NCBI GenBank assembly: GCA_011391215.1
Contig: JAABQX010000059.1
Coordinates: 26,766 to 59,701 of the forward strand
DNA: 32,936 nucleotides
Origin: Rhodocyclaceae bacterium
GTDB lineage: Bacteria; Pseudomonadota; Gammaproteobacteria; Burkholderiales; Rhodocyclaceae
Direction of reading: 5' to 3'
Shown: positions 7,327-19,299 of the stretch, piece by piece
How positions within the stretch are numbered: position 1 is the stretch's first letter
Layout of the letters: every line of letters begins with the position of its first letter
Program-made: the position numbers and the translations under genes
Notes under the pieces: generated by a model
Told to the model about the DNA's origin: nothing
What the model saw: the letters and a program-made list of their open reading frames with translations, nothing else
Database searches by the model: none

Positions 7327-10300
7327 ATGAACCTCGGCACCTATCTCAGCGGATCCATGCGTCGATTGAAGGCGCATTTGCATTTGAGCCGTAGCCACTG
7401 GCCAGGAAGCTCACCCGACGCGGAGCCTCCGCTGCGCGCGGAGCTATTCAGCGCCGATCAGATGGAGCTGCATGGCAAGGTACTCGCCGCTTCGCACCGC
7501 TTGGTTACGGGGCGCGCGCCGGACCAATTGCTGGCGCGACTGGCAGCGAACGAACACGCCTTGGTTGAAGTGTGTCAACTGCTGACGGGGGCGGTGACGG
7601 AGAAGCGCCGGATCTCGCCGGCCGGCGACTGGCTGCTTGACAATTTCTATCTCATTGAAGAGCAGATTCGCACGGCCAAGCGCCACTTGCCCAAAGGCTA
7701 CAGCCGGGAACTCCCGCGTTTGGCGGCCGGCCCCTCGGCCGGGCGTCCGCGCGTCTATGACATTGCTCTTGAAACTGTGGCGCATGGCGATGGTCGCATC
7801 GATACGGCAAGCCTCGCCCGCTTCGTGGCGGCCTACCAGAGCGTCACGGATCTCAAGCTGGGCGAGTTGTGGGCGATCCCGATCATGCTGCGGCTGGCCG
7901 TGATCGAGAATCTGCGGCGGGTCGGCGTGCAGATCGCCGCCGGTTGGGTCGAGCGCAACCTGGCCGACTCCTGGGCAGACCAGATGATGGAGACCGCCGA
8001 AAACGATCCGAAGAACCTGATCCTGGTGATCTCGGACATGGCGCGTTCGAATCCGCCCATGGTCGGCGCATTCGTCGCCGAGCTTGCCCGCCGCTTGCAA
8101 GGGCGTGGCCCGGCCCTCGCTTTGCCATTGACCTGGATCGAGCAACGGCTCGCGGAATCGGGTCTGACGATTGCGCTGCTGGTTCAGGGCGAGAACCAGC
8201 AACAGGCCGCTGACCAGGTTTCCGTCAGCAACAGCATTGGCAGCCTCAGGGTGCTGGGCGCGGTGGACTGGCGCGAATTTGTCGAGACCCTGAGCTCCGT
8301 CGAGCGGACCCTGCTTGAAGATCCGGACGGCGTCTATGGCCGGATGGATTTTGCGAGCCGCGACCGCTACCGCCATGCCACGGAGCGGATTGCGAAGCTG
8401 GGGTGTCTGACAGAGGTCGAGGTGGCGCGCAAGGCGGTCGAGCTGGCCCGTGCGGCAGAGGATGCAACCCGCGCTGGGCATGTTGGCTTCTATCTGATCG
8501 ACAAGGGCTTGCCCGCGCTTGAACGGGCAGCGGCAGTTCGCCTTTCCATCGCCATGGTCTGGCGCAGAAACGCCGGCCGCTTCCCCCTATTTGTCTATCT
8601 GGGCGCCATCGCGCTGCTCACGGCGATTGTCGCCGGCGGCCTGCTGGTGCAGGCGCTGGCTGTGGGAGTGAATGATTGGGCCTTGCTGGCGGTCAGCCTG
8701 GTCGCGCTGCTGGGCGCCAGCCAATTGGCTGTGGCGCTGGTGAATTGGCTGGTCACCCTGCTGGTGACGGCGCAGCCGCTGCCCAGAATGGATTTCTCGA
8801 AAGGTATCCCTGCACCTTCGCGCACGCTGGTAGTGGTCCCGACCATGCTAAGCAGCGTTGCCGGCATAGAGGAACTGGCCGAGGCGCTGGAAGTCAGGTT
8901 TCTGGCGAATCGGGATGAATGCCTGCACTTCGGCTTGCTGACAGACTGGCGTGACGCCCGACAGGAATCGCTTCCCGAGGATGAAGCGCTGCTGCAACTG
9001 ACGCGGACGCGGATCAACGAGCTGAACGAGAAATACCGTGGCAGCAAGCATGGGACATCGGACGACATCTTCTTTCTCTTCCATCGCCCGCGCCGCTGGA
9101 ATCCGCAGGAACGAGTCTGGATGGGCTACGAGCGCAAGCGGGGCAAGCTGGCCGATTTGAACGCGCTGCTGCGCGACGTTCCCAACGGTAGCGCCAGGGA
9201 TGGCTTTTCGCTGATTGTGGGTAACACCGCCGTATTGTCCGGCGTGAAATACGTGATCACCCTGGACACGGATACGCAGTTGCCACGCGATGCGGCGCGG
9301 CAGTTTGTCAGCACCATGGCGCATCCCCTGAATCGGGCGCACTATGATGCGATAAAACAGCGGGTCAGCGCCGGCTACGGCATTTTGCAGCCGCGCGTCG
9401 CGATCAGCCTGCCGGGCGCCAACCGTTCGCGCTATGCCCGCTTGTACGGCGGGGAGCCGGGCATCGACCCTTACACGCGCGCTGTCTCGGATGTGTACCA
9501 GGACGTATTTGGCGAAGGCTCATTCATCGGCAAGGGCATCTACGACGTCGATGCCTTTGAGCACGCGGTGGGCGGACGCTTCCCCGAAAACGCCATCCTC
9601 AGCCACGATCTGCTGGAAGGCTGCTACGCGCGTTCCGGGTTGTTGAGCGATGTGCAGTTGTACGAGGACACCCCCGCCCGTTACAGCGCCGATGTCAGCC
9701 GGCGCCATCGCTGGATGCGCGGCGACTGGCAACTCGCGGGATGGCTCAGGAGGCATGTACCGGGAGCGGGTGCGCAGCGACAAAAGAATCCACTCTCATT
9801 CCTCTCGCAATGGAAGCTGATCGACAATTTGCGCCGTAGCCTCGTTCCGGCGGCGCTGACAGTGTTGCTGCTGCTGGGGTGGACGGTGCTGCCCGCGGCA
9901 GGCTTGTGGACCCTGTCTGTGATTGGCATCCTGCTGCTGCCGGCGCTGTGCGGCGCAACGCTCGACCTGTTGCGCAAGCCGGAAGAATTGCTGTGGCGGC
10001 AGCACCTTGCCGCGATCGGCCACGCGCTGGTCCGGCATTTGCAACAGATGGCGTTCGAACTTGCCTGTCTGCCCTACGAGGCGTACTACAGCCTGGATGC
10101 CATCGCCCGCACCGTTTGGCGGATGCACATCGCGCACAAACGTCTGCTGGAGTGGAATCCATCCAGCGAATCGAACCGTGACAGCACGGGTACGCTCGCC
10201 GCCGAAATCCGGCGGATGTGGATTGGCCCCGTTCTCTCAATGGCCGTGACCGGTTACCTGCTGACATCGACACCGGTGGTGCCAGTATTGCCATTGGTAG

Positions 10301-13300
10301 CGCTGGTAGCGGGACCGCTTCTATTGCTGTGGTTTATCTCGCCAGTGATTGCGTGGTGGGTCAGCCGTCCGCTCACCCACCGCACGGACAGCCTGACGCT
10401 CGAACAGACCTTCTTCCTGCGCGCGTTGGCGCGGCGGACCTGGGCTTTCTTCGACAACTTCGTCGGCGCCGAGGATCATTGGTTGCCACCGGACAACTAT
10501 CAGGAATATCGTGTCGCCGCGATCGCCCATCGCACCTCGCCGACCAACATGGGCATGGCACTGCTGGCGAATCTGGCCGCCTATGACTTTGGTTACCTCC
10601 CGGCCGGCCAACTCATCGAACGCACGGCGCATACGTTCGACACGATGGAAGGGCTAGAGCGGCATCGCGGGCATTTCTATAACTGGTACGACACGCAGAC
10701 GCTGCAACCCCTGCCGCCACGCTACATCTCGACCGTGGACAGCGGCAACCTCGCCGGCCATCTGCTGACCTTGCGCGCTGGCTTGCTGGCGCTGGCCGAT
10801 GACAGGATTTTGCCAGCGCGCTTGTTCGACGGACTGAGTGACACTTTCCGCTTACTGGTGGACGACCTGGGCGGCATGACCAATGGCGCCGCCGGCGCAC
10901 TGGCTGCGCTACGGAGTGAACTGGCTGCAGCCAGCGCTGCCCCGCCCGCTACCCTCACTGCACTGCGCTTGATTCTGGCCCGGCTGGCTACCCTCGCCAC
11001 AGAACTCGTCACCGCGACTGTGGCCAGACGCGATGACCAGCGCGATGAACGGAGCAGCGATGCGACACCCGGCAGCGAAGCGCATGCGTGGGCCCAGGCG
11101 CTGGCCAGGCAAGTGAGTGCGGCATTGGATGAACTGAACTTCCTCGTCACAACGGAATATTTTGTTGACCACGGTAACCATGGCGCCCTCCCGACCCTGC
11201 GCGAATTGCTAACGGCGGGGAGTATTTCTGCCCGGGAGCGCATCGCGACCATCGAACATCTGGCACAGCGTTGCCTTGAGCTGGCGCGCATGGAGTTCGA
11301 CTTCCTGTTCGACAAGACGCGCCATCTGCTGATCATCGGCTACAACGTGGATGAGCGCCGGGCCGACACGAGCTACTACGACCTGCTGGCCTCCGAAGCG
11401 CGCCTGACCAGCTTTGTGGCTATCGCGCAGGGGCAGTTGCCGCAGGAAAGCTGGTTTGCGCTCGGTCGTTTGCTCACCAGTACCAGCGGTGAACCGGTGT
11501 TGCTGTCGTGGAGCGGTTCGATGTTCGAGTACCTGATGCCGCTCTTGGTGATGCCCGGCTACGACAACACGCTGCTCGACCAGACCTGCAAGGCGGCGGT
11601 GGCGCGACAGATCGAGTACGGCCGCCAGCGCGGCGTGCCCTGGGGCATTTCGGAATCCGGCTACAACACGGTCGACCAGCATCTCAATTACCAGTACCGC
11701 GCCTTTGGCGTGCCAGGGCTGGGGTTGAAGCGCGGATTGGCCGATGATCTGGTGATTGCGCCCTATGCCTCGGCGCTGGCGCTGATGGTGGCGCCCGAGG
11801 CCGCCTGCCTGAATCTGCAACGCCTGGCGGCGGAGGGCTTTATGGGTCGCTTCGGTTTCTTCGAGGCCATCGACTACACACCCGCCCGGCAGCGACGCGG
11901 GCAAACGGGCACGGTGGTGCGTTCCTTCATGGCCCACCATCAGGGCATGAGCCTGCTGGCGCTGGCCTACCAGATTCTGGACCGTCCAATGCAGCGGCGC
12001 TTCGAGTCGGATCGATTGTTCCAGGCGGTCATGCTGCTGCTGCAGGAAAGGATTCCCAAGGCCACGGCCTTGTTTTCGCACACGGCGCAGCTGGCCGACA
12101 TGCGCGCGGCGACAGACGTTACGGAAGCGCCGATCCGGCACTTCGACAGCCCCGACACGGCGCAACCCGAGGTGCAGTTGTTGTCGAACGGTCGCTACCA
12201 CGTCATGCTCACCAACGCGGGCGGCGGCTACAGCCGCTGGAAAGATCTCGCCGTCACGCGCTGGCGTGAGGACGGCACCTGTGACAACCGGGGCAGCTTT
12301 TGTTACGTCCGCGAAGTGGGCAGCTTCGAGCCATGGTCGGTCACCCATCAGCCGACGCTCAAACGAGCGGACAGCTATGAAGCGATTTTCTCGGAGGGGC
12401 GCGCCGAATTCCGCCGCCGCGATGGCCATTTCGAGACCTATTCCGAGATCGTCGTCTCTCCCGAGGACGATATCGAGCTGCGCCGCGTCCGTATTACCAA
12501 TCGCTCGCGCCAGCGGCGGCAGATCGAGATCACCAGTTACGCCGAAGTAGTCATCGCGCCGCCCGCTACGGACGCGTTACATCCGGCTTTCAGCAATCTT
12601 TTCGTGCAGACCGAGATCCTGCCCGAACGACACGCGATCCTGTGCACGCGGCGGCCACGCTCGCTGGGGGAGCAGGCGCCCTGGATGCTGCACCTGATGG
12701 TGGTGCATGGCGCGACGAACGGTGAGGTGTCCTGCGAAACGGATCGCCTGCGCTTCATCGGTCGGGGAAGGGATACCGTTGCACCTCTGGCGCTGCACGA
12801 CCATGACACACTTTCCGGCATGTTTTCCACACCACGCCGTCCCGCCAGCGCCGACTTTTTGCGTGGCATGACGATGCACAAGCATACTGCGCACTCATCC
12901 CCACTCTCGAATACTGCCGGCCCGGTACTCGATCCGATCGTCGCCATCCGCACTTCGATCATGCTCGATCCGGAACAGTCGGTCACCGTCGATATCGTGT
13001 CGGGCGTCGCCGAGACGCGCGACTTGGCTGTAAGCCTGGTCGACAAATACCAGGACCGCCATCTGGCCGATCGCGTTTTCGATCTGACGTGGACGCACAG
13101 CCAGGTAGTGCTGCGCCAGATCAATGCTACCGAGGCCGATGCGCAACTTTACGCACGGCTGGCCGGCGCCGTCATCCACGCCAACGCCACCTTGCGCGCC
13201 GATCCGGCCGTGCTTATCAAGAATCTTCGCGGGCAGTCGGGACTGTGGGGTTACGCGATTTCCGGCGACCTGCCGATCGTGCTGCTGCAGATCGGCGATG

Positions 13301-16116
13301 CGGCCAATATCGATCTCGTGCGCCAACTCGTGCAGGCCCATGCCTACTGGCGCCTGAAAGGGCTGGCGGTGGATCTGGTGATCTGGAACGAGGATCACGC
13401 CGGTTACCGGCAGCAATTGCAGGAACAGATCATGGGGCTGATCGCCTCGGGCATCGAGGCCAGCGTGATCGACCGGCCGGGCGGTATCTTCGTGCGGCCC
13501 GCCGAACAGATCTCCGGTGAGGACCGCATCCTGCTTCAGTCGGTCGCCCGCGTGCTCATCACCGACAGCCGGGGAACCCTCACGGAGCAGCTCGATCACG
13601 GCCTGCCACTGGAACCGCGCATGCCGCCGCTCAAGCCTATCCGGGCCTATCGACCCGATGCGCCGGCGGCGATTGCCCCGCCGCGCAACGATCTGATCCT
13701 GTGTAATGGACTGGGCGGCTTCACCCAGGATGGTCGCGAATACATCATGACCCTCGGTCCCGGCCAAACCACTCCGGCGCCCTGGGCCAACGTGTTGGCC
13801 AATCCGCACTTCGGCACGATTGTCTCCGAGAGCGGCGCGGCCTACACCTGGAGCGAGAACGCGCACGAATTCCGCCTCACGCCCTGGCACAACGATCCGG
13901 TCAGCGATGCCAGCGGCGAGGCGCTGTATCTGCGCGACGAAGAGACAGGCCAAGTCTGGTCGCCGACGCCCTTGCCGGTTCGCGACGCGATGCCCTATGT
14001 CGTCCGCCATGGTTTCGGCTACAGCGTTTTCGAAACACGGGTGGGCGGCATTCGCTCGGAACTCTGGGTTTATGTGGCGATGGATGCCGCCATTAAATTC
14101 TCGGTACTGAAACTGCGCAACGAGTCCGGCCGGCCGCGCCGGCTTTCTGCCACCGGCTACGTCGAGTGGGTGCTGGGCGATCTGCGCGAGAAATCGGCCA
14201 TGCATGTGAGTACCGAAATCGCTCCGCGCAGTGGCGCGCTCTACGCGCGCAACCCCTACAACCCGGAATTCGGCGAGCGGGTGGCGTTCTTCGACGTGGA
14301 TGTCCCGAGCCGTAGCCTGAGTGGCGACCGCACGGAATTTATTGGCCGCAACGGCACACTGCAAAATCCTGCCGCCCTGAAACGCACACGCCTGTCCGGC
14401 AAGGTTGGCGCCGGCCTTGATCCCTGCGGCGCGCTGCAGGTCAGCATCGATCTGGCCGACGGACAGGAGCGGGAGATCGTCTTCCGCCTCGGTGTCGGGC
14501 GCAATGCCGCTGATGCCGACACACTGGTAAAACGCTTCCGTGGTGCGCCGGCGGCACGCGGTGCGCTTGAAGCGGTGTGGCAGCATTGGAACCACACCCT
14601 CGGTGCGGTACAGGTCGACACCCCCGATCCGGCGATCAATGTTCTGGCCAACGGCTGGCTGGTGTATCAGACCCTGGCGTGCCGCATCTGGGCGCGCAGC
14701 GGTTATTACCAGTCGGGTGGCGCCTTCGGCTTCCGCGATCAGTTGCAGGACGTCATGGCACTCATACACACCCGCCCGGGACTGGTACGCGAACATCTGC
14801 TGCTGTGTGCAAGCCGCCAGTTCGTCGAAGGCGATGTTCAGCATTGGTGGCATCCGCCCTCGGGCCGGGGCGTGCGCACGCGTTGCTCGGATGACTATCT
14901 CTGGCTGCCGCTGGCGGTGTGCCGCTATGTGACCAGCAGCGGCGATACGGACGTGCTGGATGCGCCCGTGCACTTCCTCGAGGGCCGCCCGGTGAATGCG
15001 GAAGACGACTCCTACTACGACCTGCCCGGTCGTTCCAGCGATGCCGCCAGCCTCTACGAACATTGCGTGCGCGCCATTCGGCACGGCCTGCGCTTTGGCG
15101 CACACGGTCTGCCGCTGATCGGTTCCGGCGACTGGAATGACGGCATGAACCGGGTGGGAATACTGGGCAAGGGCGAGAGCGTCTGGCTGGGCTTCTTCCT
15201 CTGCGACGTGCTCAGACAATTCTCGGCGCTGGCGGGACGGCATGGTGACCCATCCTTCGCCGAACTGTGCGTCGAAGAGGGCGCACGGTTGCGCCAGAAC
15301 ATCGAGCAGCACGGCTGGGATGGCGCGTGGTACCGCCGCGCCTACTTCGACGACGGCACGCCGCTGGGCTCAGCCGAAAACGCCGAATGCCGCATCGATT
15401 CAATCTCGCAGAGCTGGTCCGTGCTCTCTGGTGCGGGCGAAGGTGTTGGCAACCTCGCGCGGGCGCGCCAGGCCATGCAGGCGGTTGACGCGCAACTCGT
15501 GCGGCGCGACGACGGTCTGGTGCAGCTGCTCGATCCACCTTTCGATACGGCGAACCTTGACCCCGGCTACATCCGTGGTTACGTGCCGGGCGTGCGCGAA
15601 AACGGCGGCCAATACACTCACGGTGCGGTCTGGGCAGCGATGGCGTTTGCCCAGTTGGGCGAGAATGAACGCGCCTGGGAACTGCTGAACATGATCAACC
15701 CGGTTAACCATGCCTTGTCGACAGAGGCCATTGCCACTTACAAGGCAGAACCCTACGTCGTCGCCGCCGACGTCTATGCTGCGGCACCCCACATCGGGCG
15801 TGGCGGCTGGAGTTGGTACACCGGATCGGCCGGCTGGATGTACCGGCTGATTGTCGAATCCTTGCTGGGCCTGCGTCTTGAGGGGGACAGACTGCATCTT
15901 GCACCCTGTCTGCCCGCCGATTGGCAGGGGTTCACGATCCACTATCGGTATCGCGAAACCGTTTATCACATTGCTGTTTCGCAAACGCGCGCAGGGATTA
16001 ATGGGGCGAGTGACGTGATGAGTGTGACAGTTGATGGCGTCAGGCAAGCCGACAGAGCCATTCCCCTTGCCGGCGGCCAGCATGAACATTGGGTTGAGGT
16101 GAAGATGGAAGGATGA
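7327..16116 (+). CDS. ndvB: Cyclic beta-1,2-glucan synthase (NdvB/ChvB/Cgs type)
   Basis: Giant membrane enzyme of 2929 aa, near the usual 2800-2900 for the family. It polymerises UDP-glucose into beta-1,2-glucan on a protein intermediate, adjusts the length and cyclises it, giving periplasmic osmoregulated glucans. An N-terminal region of about 420 aa is followed by membrane helices (about 420-480) and the GT84 glycosyltransferase (about 500-830). That domain has DTDTQLP at 647-653, SHDLLEG at 759-765 and RWMRGDWQ near 795-802. Further helices lie at about 837-888 and 968-1010. A glycoamylase-like domain starts near 1048 ([10 protein letters not shown]). Two glycosyltransferase-36/GH94-type regions start near 1614 and near 2127 ([13 protein letters not shown]). 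The GH94 catalytic motif [10 protein letters not shown] is at about 2599-2608, so all activities look intact. No NdvA-type ABC exporter is visible nearby. Motif copy E encodes residues 1837-1845. Confidence 0.95.
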   Translation: MNLGTYLSGSMRRLKAHLHLSRSHWPGSSPDAEPPLRAELFSADQMELHGKVLAASHRLVTGRAPDQLLARLAANEHALVEVCQLLTGAVTEKRRISPAGDWLLDNFYLIEEQIRTAKRHLPKGYSRELPRLAAGPSAGRPRVYDIALETVAHGDGRIDTASLARFVAAYQSVTDLKLGELWAIPIMLRLAVIENLRRVGVQIAAGWVERNLADSWADQMMETAENDPKNLILVISDMARSNPPMVGAFVAELARRLQGRGPALALPLTWIEQRLAESGLTIALLVQGENQQQAADQVSVSNSIGSLRVLGAVDWREFVETLSSVERTLLEDPDGVYGRMDFASRDRYRHATERIAKLGCLTEVEVARKAVELARAAEDATRAGHVGFYLIDKGLPALERAAAVRLSIAMVWRRNAGRFPLFVYLGAIALLTAIVAGGLLVQALAVGVNDWALLAVSLVALLGASQLAVALVNWLVTLLVTAQPLPRMDFSKGIPAPSRTLVVVPTMLSSVAGIEELAEALEVRFLANRDECLHFGLLTDWRDARQESLPEDEALLQLTRTRINELNEKYRGSKHGTSDDIFFLFHRPRRWNPQERVWMGYERKRGKLADLNALLRDVPNGSARDGFSLIVGNTAVLSGVKYVITLDTDTQLPRDAARQFVSTMAHPLNRAHYDAIKQRVSAGYGILQPRVAISLPGANRSRYARLYGGEPGIDPYTRAVSDVYQDVFGEGSFIGKGIYDVDAFEHAVGGRFPENAILSHDLLEGCYARSGLLSDVQLYEDTPARYSADVSRRHRWMRGDWQLAGWLRRHVPGAGAQRQKNPLSFLSQWKLIDNLRRSLVPAALTVLLLLGWTVLPAAGLWTLSVIGILLLPALCGATLDLLRKPEELLWRQHLAAIGHALVRHLQQMAFELACLPYEAYYSLDAIARTVWRMHIAHKRLLEWNPSSESNRDSTGTLAAEIRRMWIGPVLSMAVTGYLLTSTPVVPVLPLVALVAGPLLLLWFISPVIAWWVSRPLTHRTDSLTLEQTFFLRALARRTWAFFDNFVGAEDHWLPPDNYQEYRVAAIAHRTSPTNMGMALLANLAAYDFGYLPAGQLIERTAHTFDTMEGLERHRGHFYNWYDTQTLQPLPPRYISTVDSGNLAGHLLTLRAGLLALADDRILPARLFDGLSDTFRLLVDDLGGMTNGAAGALAALRSELAAASAAPPATLTALRLILARLATLATELVTATVARRDDQRDERSSDATPGSEAHAWAQALARQVSAALDELNFLVTTEYFVDHGNHGALPTLRELLTAGSISARERIATIEHLAQRCLELARMEFDFLFDKTRHLLIIGYNVDERRADTSYYDLLASEARLTSFVAIAQGQLPQESWFALGRLLTSTSGEPVLLSWSGSMFEYLMPLLVMPGYDNTLLDQTCKAAVARQIEYGRQRGVPWGISESGYNTVDQHLNYQYRAFGVPGLGLKRGLADDLVIAPYASALALMVAPEAACLNLQRLAAEGFMGRFGFFEAIDYTPARQRRGQTGTVVRSFMAHHQGMSLLALAYQILDRPMQRRFESDRLFQAVMLLLQERIPKATALFSHTAQLADMRAATDVTEAPIRHFDSPDTAQPEVQLLSNGRYHVMLTNAGGGYSRWKDLAVTRWREDGTCDNRGSFCYVREVGSFEPWSVTHQPTLKRADSYEAIFSEGRAEFRRRDGHFETYSEIVVSPEDDIELRRVRITNRSRQRRQIEITSYAEVVIAPPATDALHPAFSNLFVQTEILPERHAILCTRRPRSLGEQAPWMLHLMVVHGATNGEVSCETDRLRFIGRGRDTVAPLALHDHDTLSGMFSTPRRPASADFLRGMTMHKHTAHSSPLSNTAGPVLDPIVAIRTSIMLDPEQSVTVDIVSGVAETRDLAVSLVDKYQDRHLADRVFDLTWTHSQVVLRQINATEADAQLYARLAGAVIHANATLRADPAVLIKNLRGQSGLWGYAISGDLPIVLLQIGDAANIDLVRQLVQAHAYWRLKGLAVDLVIWNEDHAGYRQQLQEQIMGLIASGIEASVIDRPGGIFVRPAEQISGEDRILLQSVARVLITDSRGTLTEQLDHGLPLEPRMPPLKPIRAYRPDAPAAIAPPRNDLILCNGLGGFTQDGREYIMTLGPGQTTPAPWANVLANPHFGTIVSESGAAYTWSENAHEFRLTPWHNDPVSDASGEALYLRDEETGQVWSPTPLPVRDAMPYVVRHGFGYSVFETRVGGIRSELWVYVAMDAAIKFSVLKLRNESGRPRRLSATGYVEWVLGDLREKSAMHVSTEIAPRSGALYARNPYNPEFGERVAFFDVDVPSRSLSGDRTEFIGRNGTLQNPAALKRTRLSGKVGAGLDPCGALQVSIDLADGQEREIVFRLGVGRNAADADTLVKRFRGAPAARGALEAVWQHWNHTLGAVQVDTPDPAINVLANGWLVYQTLACRIWARSGYYQSGGAFGFRDQLQDVMALIHTRPGLVREHLLLCASRQFVEGDVQHWWHPPSGRGVRTRCSDDYLWLPLAVCRYVTSSGDTDVLDAPVHFLEGRPVNAEDDSYYDLPGRSSDAASLYEHCVRAIRHGLRFGAHGLPLIGSGDWNDGMNRVGILGKGESVWLGFFLCDVLRQFSALAGRHGDPSFAELCVEEGARLRQNIEQHGWDGAWYRRAYFDDGTPLGSAENAECRIDSISQSWSVLSGAGEGVGNLARARQAMQAVDAQLVRRDDGLVQLLDPPFDTANLDPGYIRGYVPGVRENGGQYTHGAVWAAMAFAQLGENERAWELLNMINPVNHALSTEAIATYKAEPYVVAADVYAAAPHIGRGGWSWYTGSAGWMYRLIVESLLGLRLEGDRLHLAPCLPADWQGFTIHYRYRETVYHIAVSQTRAGINGASDVMSVTVDGVRQADRAIPLAGGQHEHWVEVKMEG
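12836..12860 (+). repeat. Dispersed 25-bp motif, copy E (consensus)
   Basis: Identical to copy C over all 25 bases. It is read in the sense direction as RPASADFL inside ndvB, between an Arg/Pro-rich stretch and RGMTMHKH, probably a surface loop of the first GH94-like region. Confidence 0.9.
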
Positions 16117-16334
16117 GTTCACAATTCTGAACAGCAGACGCTCAACCATTGATCTGATAGCCAACAGCCATTCAGATCGATAATAAAACATCGATACTTG
16201 GTTCTGAAGGTCGGCAATCTGGTGAACTGCGGATGGCTCCAATGTGGGTGGCACACCAGTCGACCTCCAGCCAGCACACAGGTAGCACAAAGAGAAACGA
16301 CCTAGAGGGGTTACCTCTAAGCCGTTTTTAATGC
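16117..16334. other. Gap between ndvB and the tRNA pair
   Basis: A 218-bp convergent gap, AT-richer than its surroundings in the part next to ndvB. Apart from the hairpin at 16296-16328 I see no gene. The 322-aa minus-strand ORF crossing it is a shadow that runs through tRNA and ndvB sequence. Confidence 0.6.
16296..16328. terminator. Bidirectional hairpin terminator between ndvB and tRNAs
   Basis: AACGACCTAGAGG and CCTCTAAGCCGTT pair over 13 positions (two G-T wobbles) around a five-base loop. On the plus strand a run of five T begins inside the stem end, as in intrinsic terminators, suiting ndvB. On the minus strand the stem is followed by TTTCTCTTT, suiting the tRNA transcript. Confidence 0.6.
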
Positions 16335-16410
16335 TGGCGACCCCACGGGGATTCGAACCCCGGTTCATACCGTGAAAGGGTATTGTCCTAGGCCTCTAGA
16401 CGATAGGGTC
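16335..16410 (-). tRNA. tRNA-Glu (anticodon TTC)
   Basis: A 76-nt cloverleaf including encoded CCA. The 7-bp acceptor stem starts GACCCTA and pairs with TGGGGTC (one G-T). The D-arm ATCGTCTAGAGGCCTAGGAC is typical of tRNA-Glu. The anticodon loop reads CTTTCAC with anticodon TTC, and the T-arm has GGTTCGAATCC. It lies seven bases downstream of tRNA-Ala in the same transcript. Confidence 0.95.
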
Positions 16411-16417
16411 ATATCGT

Positions 16418-16493
<76 letters not shown>

Positions 16494-16507
16494 AAAAGAG
16501 AGCGCGA

Positions 16508-16536
16508 ATTATACGGACTGGTATCTCGTATGTAAA
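16508..16536 (-). promoter_or_regulatory. Sigma-70 promoter of the tRNA-Ala/tRNA-Glu pair
   Basis: On the minus strand TTTACA and a perfect TATAAT are separated by exactly 17 bases. The -10 box ends about 15 bases before the tRNA-Ala 5' end. The discriminator TCGCGC is GC-rich, the feature of stringently controlled stable-RNA promoters. Confidence 0.85.
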
Positions 16537-16555
16537 CATCCGGGGGGAAATATAT

Positions 16556-17956
16556 TTAGAGGATCTTGCCGGGGTTCATCAGCTGGTGCGGATCAAACGC
16601 CAGCTTGATGGAGCGCATCATGTCCATTTCAATGGAGCTTTTGTAGCGCAGAATCTCCTCGCGCTTCAGTTGTCCGAGTCCGTGCTCGGCGGAAATCGAG
16701 CCGCCGAGTTTGTTGGCCAGGTCATGTACGATACGATTGACGGCCTCCGTTTGTGCGATGAAGCCGGTATTGTCCTGCGCTTCAGGCTTCGACTGGTTGT
16801 AATGCAGATTGCCATCGCCGAGATGGCCGAAGCAGACGATGCGCACGCCGGGGAAGGCGCTTGCCAGAGCAGCATCAGCGCGGGTGATGAATTCGGCCAG
16901 GCGCGAGACGGGAACGGAAATGTCATGCTTGATCGAGAGCCCCTCGATTTTCTGAGCTTCGGAAATGTTTTCGCGCAACTGCCAGAGCGCTTGCGCCTGG
17001 GTTTCGCTCTTGGCGATCACGGCGTCGGTCGCCTCGCCGGCCTCGATGGCTTCGCTGAGTGTGTCCTCAAGCGGCGCATCGAGGTCGGATTCCATTGTGT
17101 CGGATAATTCGATCAGCACTTGCCAGTCCGAACGTGTGGCCAGCGGATCGCGACTGCCGGGGATGTGTCTGAGTACAAGGTCGAGCGCCGGCCGACCGAC
17201 CAGTTCGAATGCCGTCACGCGACCGCCGATTTTTTCCCGCAGACGCGTTAGCAAGGCGACCGCCTCTGCGGGGGTAGCGACGGTCGCCCAGGCGGTGGCG
17301 ACCTGGCGTGGCCGTGAGTACAGTTTGAGTACCGCCGCCGTGATGAGCCCGAGCGTGCCCTCGGCGCCGATGAACAGGTGTTTCAGGTCGTAGCCGGTGT
17401 TGTCCTTGCGCAAGCCGCGCAAGCCGTTCCACAGACGGCCGTCGGGCAGTACAACCTCCAGGCCGAGGCAGAGTTCGCGCGCGTTGCCATAGCGCAGCAC
17501 TTGCACTCCACCGGCATTGGTGGCGAGATTGCCGCCGATGGTGGCGGTACCTTCGGCGGCAAGCGAAAGCGGAAAGAGGCGGCCGGCGCTGGCGGCGGCT
17601 TCTTGCACCGCAGCCAGCGTGCAACCGGCTTCGACGGTCAGGGTGTTGTTCTCGGTGTCGATGGCGCGAACGCGGTTGAGGCGGGTGAGGCTTACCAGCA
17701 CTTCGCCGCCGACGGGGGTAGCGCCACCACATAAGCCCGTGTTGCCGCCCTGCGGCACAACCGCAATGCCGGCGGCGGCACAGGTCTGCACGACAGCCGC
17801 AACTTCTTCGGCAGTGCCCGGCCTGACTACGCAAAGTGGCTGCCCGGTGTAACGGCCGCGCCAGTCGGTGCAATACGGGGCAATGTCGAAGGGGACGGTA
17901 AGAATGTGCGTCGCGCCGATAATTTCGCGCAAGCGTTCCAAAAAGTCGGCGCTCAT
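16556..17956 (-). CDS. FAD-linked D-2-hydroxyacid dehydrogenase (GlcD/D-2-HGDH-like)
   Basis: Flavoenzyme of 466 aa from the vanillyl-alcohol-oxidase type FAD family. The FAD-binding half has [14 protein letters not shown] and [11 protein letters not shown] (about residues 68-78), then [10 protein letters not shown] and [12 protein letters not shown]. The C-terminal half has [13 protein letters not shown] and [12 protein letters not shown], the metal- and substrate-binding motifs of D-lactate, glycolate and D-2-hydroxyglutarate dehydrogenases. The exact D-2-hydroxyacid is not determined by sequence. There is no signal peptide, so it is probably cytoplasmic or membrane-associated and donates electrons to a quinone or ETF. 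The ATG overlaps the rimO stop codon (ATGA). This start lies inside copy F of the dispersed motif, which encodes MSADFL. Confidence 0.9.
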   Translation of the reverse strand: MSADFLERLREIIGATHILTVPFDIAPYCTDWRGRYTGQPLCVVRPGTAEEVAAVVQTCAAAGIAVVPQGGNTGLCGGATPVGGEVLVSLTRLNRVRAIDTENNTLTVEAGCTLAAVQEAAASAGRLFPLSLAAEGTATIGGNLATNAGGVQVLRYGNARELCLGLEVVLPDGRLWNGLRGLRKDNTGYDLKHLFIGAEGTLGLITAAVLKLYSRPRQVATAWATVATPAEAVALLTRLREKIGGRVTAFELVGRPALDLVLRHIPGSRDPLATRSDWQVLIELSDTMESDLDAPLEDTLSEAIEAGEATDAVIAKSETQAQALWQLRENISEAQKIEGLSIKHDISVPVSRLAEFITRADAALASAFPGVRIVCFGHLGDGNLHYNQSKPEAQDNTGFIAQTEAVNRIVHDLANKLGGSISAEHGLGQLKREEILRYKSSIEMDMMRSIKLAFDPHQLMNPGKIL

Positions 17957-17964
17957 GGGACGGC
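17940..17964 (-). repeat. Dispersed 25-bp motif, copy F (carries a start codon)
   Basis: 22 of 25 bases match copy C. The only changes are three bases in the middle, where GCC became ATG, the start codon of the FAD oxidase. Both flanking blocks, GCCGTCCC and AGCGCCGACTTTTT, are intact. It spans the rimO stop and the oxidase start. Confidence 0.88.
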
Positions 17965-19299
17965 AGCGGGTGTGTCGCTTAGCGTTGCATACAGATCGTG
18001 AACGTCGCAGTCGGTAATGGTTACTTCGACGAACTCACCGATCTCGAGATCGAGGCCATCAGCGATGTAGACCAGACCGTCGATATCGGGCGCATCACCC
18101 TCTGAGCGGGCAATCGCGCCCTCGTCATCGATGTCGTCGACCAGCACCGTCAGGCGGCGGCCGATCTTGGTTTCGAGACGTTGCGTCGAGATATCTTCCT
18201 GATGGCGCATCAGGCGCATCTTGCGTTCTTCGCGGACTGCTTCGGGCAGGGCGCCAGGTAGTGCGTTGGCGGCGGCCCCTTCGACCGGAGAGTATGAAAA
18301 AGCGCCAACACGGTCGAGTTGTGCGGCGTCGAGGAAATCGAGCAGTTCATTAAATTCGGCTTCCGTCTCGCCGGGGAAGCCGGTGATGAAGGTGCTGCGG
18401 ATCGTCAGATCAGGCACCGCCTTGCGCCAGGAGGCGATACGTTCAAGCACCTTGTCAATATCGCCCGGCCGTTTCATCAGCTTGAGGATGCGCGGGCTGG
18501 CGTGCTGGAAAGGCACATCCAGGTAAGGCAGGAGCTTGCCTTCCGCCATCAGCGGCAGCAGGTCGTCGACGCTCGGGTACGGATAGACGTAATGCAGGCG
18601 CACCCACATGTCCAGATCGCCGAGTTCGTTGCACAGTTCGTAAAGCCTTGTCTTCACCGGCTTGCCGCCGACAAAACCCGTACGGTATTTCACATCGACC
18701 CCGTAGGCACTGGTGTCCTGCGAAATGATCAACAACTCCCGGACACCGGCATCGGCGAGTGTTTCAGCTTCCTTGAGCACTGCGCCGATGGGGCGGCTGA
18801 CAAGATCGCCGCGCAGACTGGGGATGATGCAAAAGCTGCAACGGTGGTTGCAACCTTCGGAAATCTTCAGATAGGCATAGTGGTCGGGCGTAAGCCGGAT
18901 GCCCTGCGGCGGTACCAGATCGACGAATGGGTCGTGCTCGGGCGGCAGGTGGGCATGCACCGCCTCCATGACTTCGGCCAGCGCGTGCGGCCCGGTGACG
19001 GCCAGCACGTTGGGATGCGTCTCGCGCACCACATTACCCTTGGCGCCGAGGCAGCCGGTGACAATGACTTTGCCGTTTTCGGCAAGCGCCTCGCCGATGG
19101 CGTCCAGTGATTCCTCGACGGCGGCATCGATGAAACCGCAGGTATTGACGATGACCAGATCGGCGCCGTCATAGCTGCCCGTAATTTCATAACCCTCGGC
19201 GCGCAAGCGTGTAAGAATCTGCTCGGCATCGCTGGCGGCCTTCGGACAGCCGAGCGAGACAAACCCCACCAACGGGGTACGGGTTTTTTTTGCCCGCAC
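17953..19299 (-). CDS. rimO: Ribosomal protein S12 methylthiotransferase RimO
   Basis: Radical-SAM enzyme of 448 aa that adds a methylthio group to the conserved Asp of ribosomal protein S12 (D89 in E. coli). The N-terminal UPF0004 domain has [11 protein letters not shown] with Cys18, VNTCGF with Cys54 and TGCLGA with Cys83, which hold one iron-sulfur cluster. The radical-SAM cluster is CNHRCSFC with cysteines 150, 154 and 157, and a TRAM-like domain forms the C-terminus. The start is GTG; its G is also the last base of the phaR stop codon (TAGTG), so translation is probably coupled to phaR. A run of eight A occurs a few bases after the start and is a possible slippage site. The stop overlaps the FAD oxidase start. 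Confidence 0.95.
   Translation of the reverse strand: MRAKKTRTPLVGFVSLGCPKAASDAEQILTRLRAEGYEITGSYDGADLVIVNTCGFIDAAVEESLDAIGEALAENGKVIVTGCLGAKGNVVRETHPNVLAVTGPHALAEVMEAVHAHLPPEHDPFVDLVPPQGIRLTPDHYAYLKISEGCNHRCSFCIIPSLRGDLVSRPIGAVLKEAETLADAGVRELLIISQDTSAYGVDVKYRTGFVGGKPVKTRLYELCNELGDLDMWVRLHYVYPYPSVDDLLPLMAEGKLLPYLDVPFQHASPRILKLMKRPGDIDKVLERIASWRKAVPDLTIRSTFITGFPGETEAEFNELLDFLDAAQLDRVGAFSYSPVEGAAANALPGALPEAVREERKMRLMRHQEDISTQRLETKIGRRLTVLVDDIDDEGAIARSEGDAPDIDGLVYIADGLDLEIGEFVEVTITDCDVHDLYATLSDTPAAVP

Noticed and set aside
11209-12429. 406-aa minus-strand ORF opposite ndvB
   Set aside because: Antisense shadow with His/Gln-rich low-complexity sequence and no family features.
12895-15312. 805-aa minus-strand ORF opposite ndvB
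   Set aside because: It is antisense to the conserved GH94 region, shows no domain-like sequence, and arises from GC-rich codon use that suppresses stops on the other strand.
15400-16368. 322-aa minus-strand ORF spanning ndvB end and tRNA-Glu
   Set aside because: Its N-terminus (NRGSNPRG) is translated tRNA sequence and the rest is antisense to ndvB.
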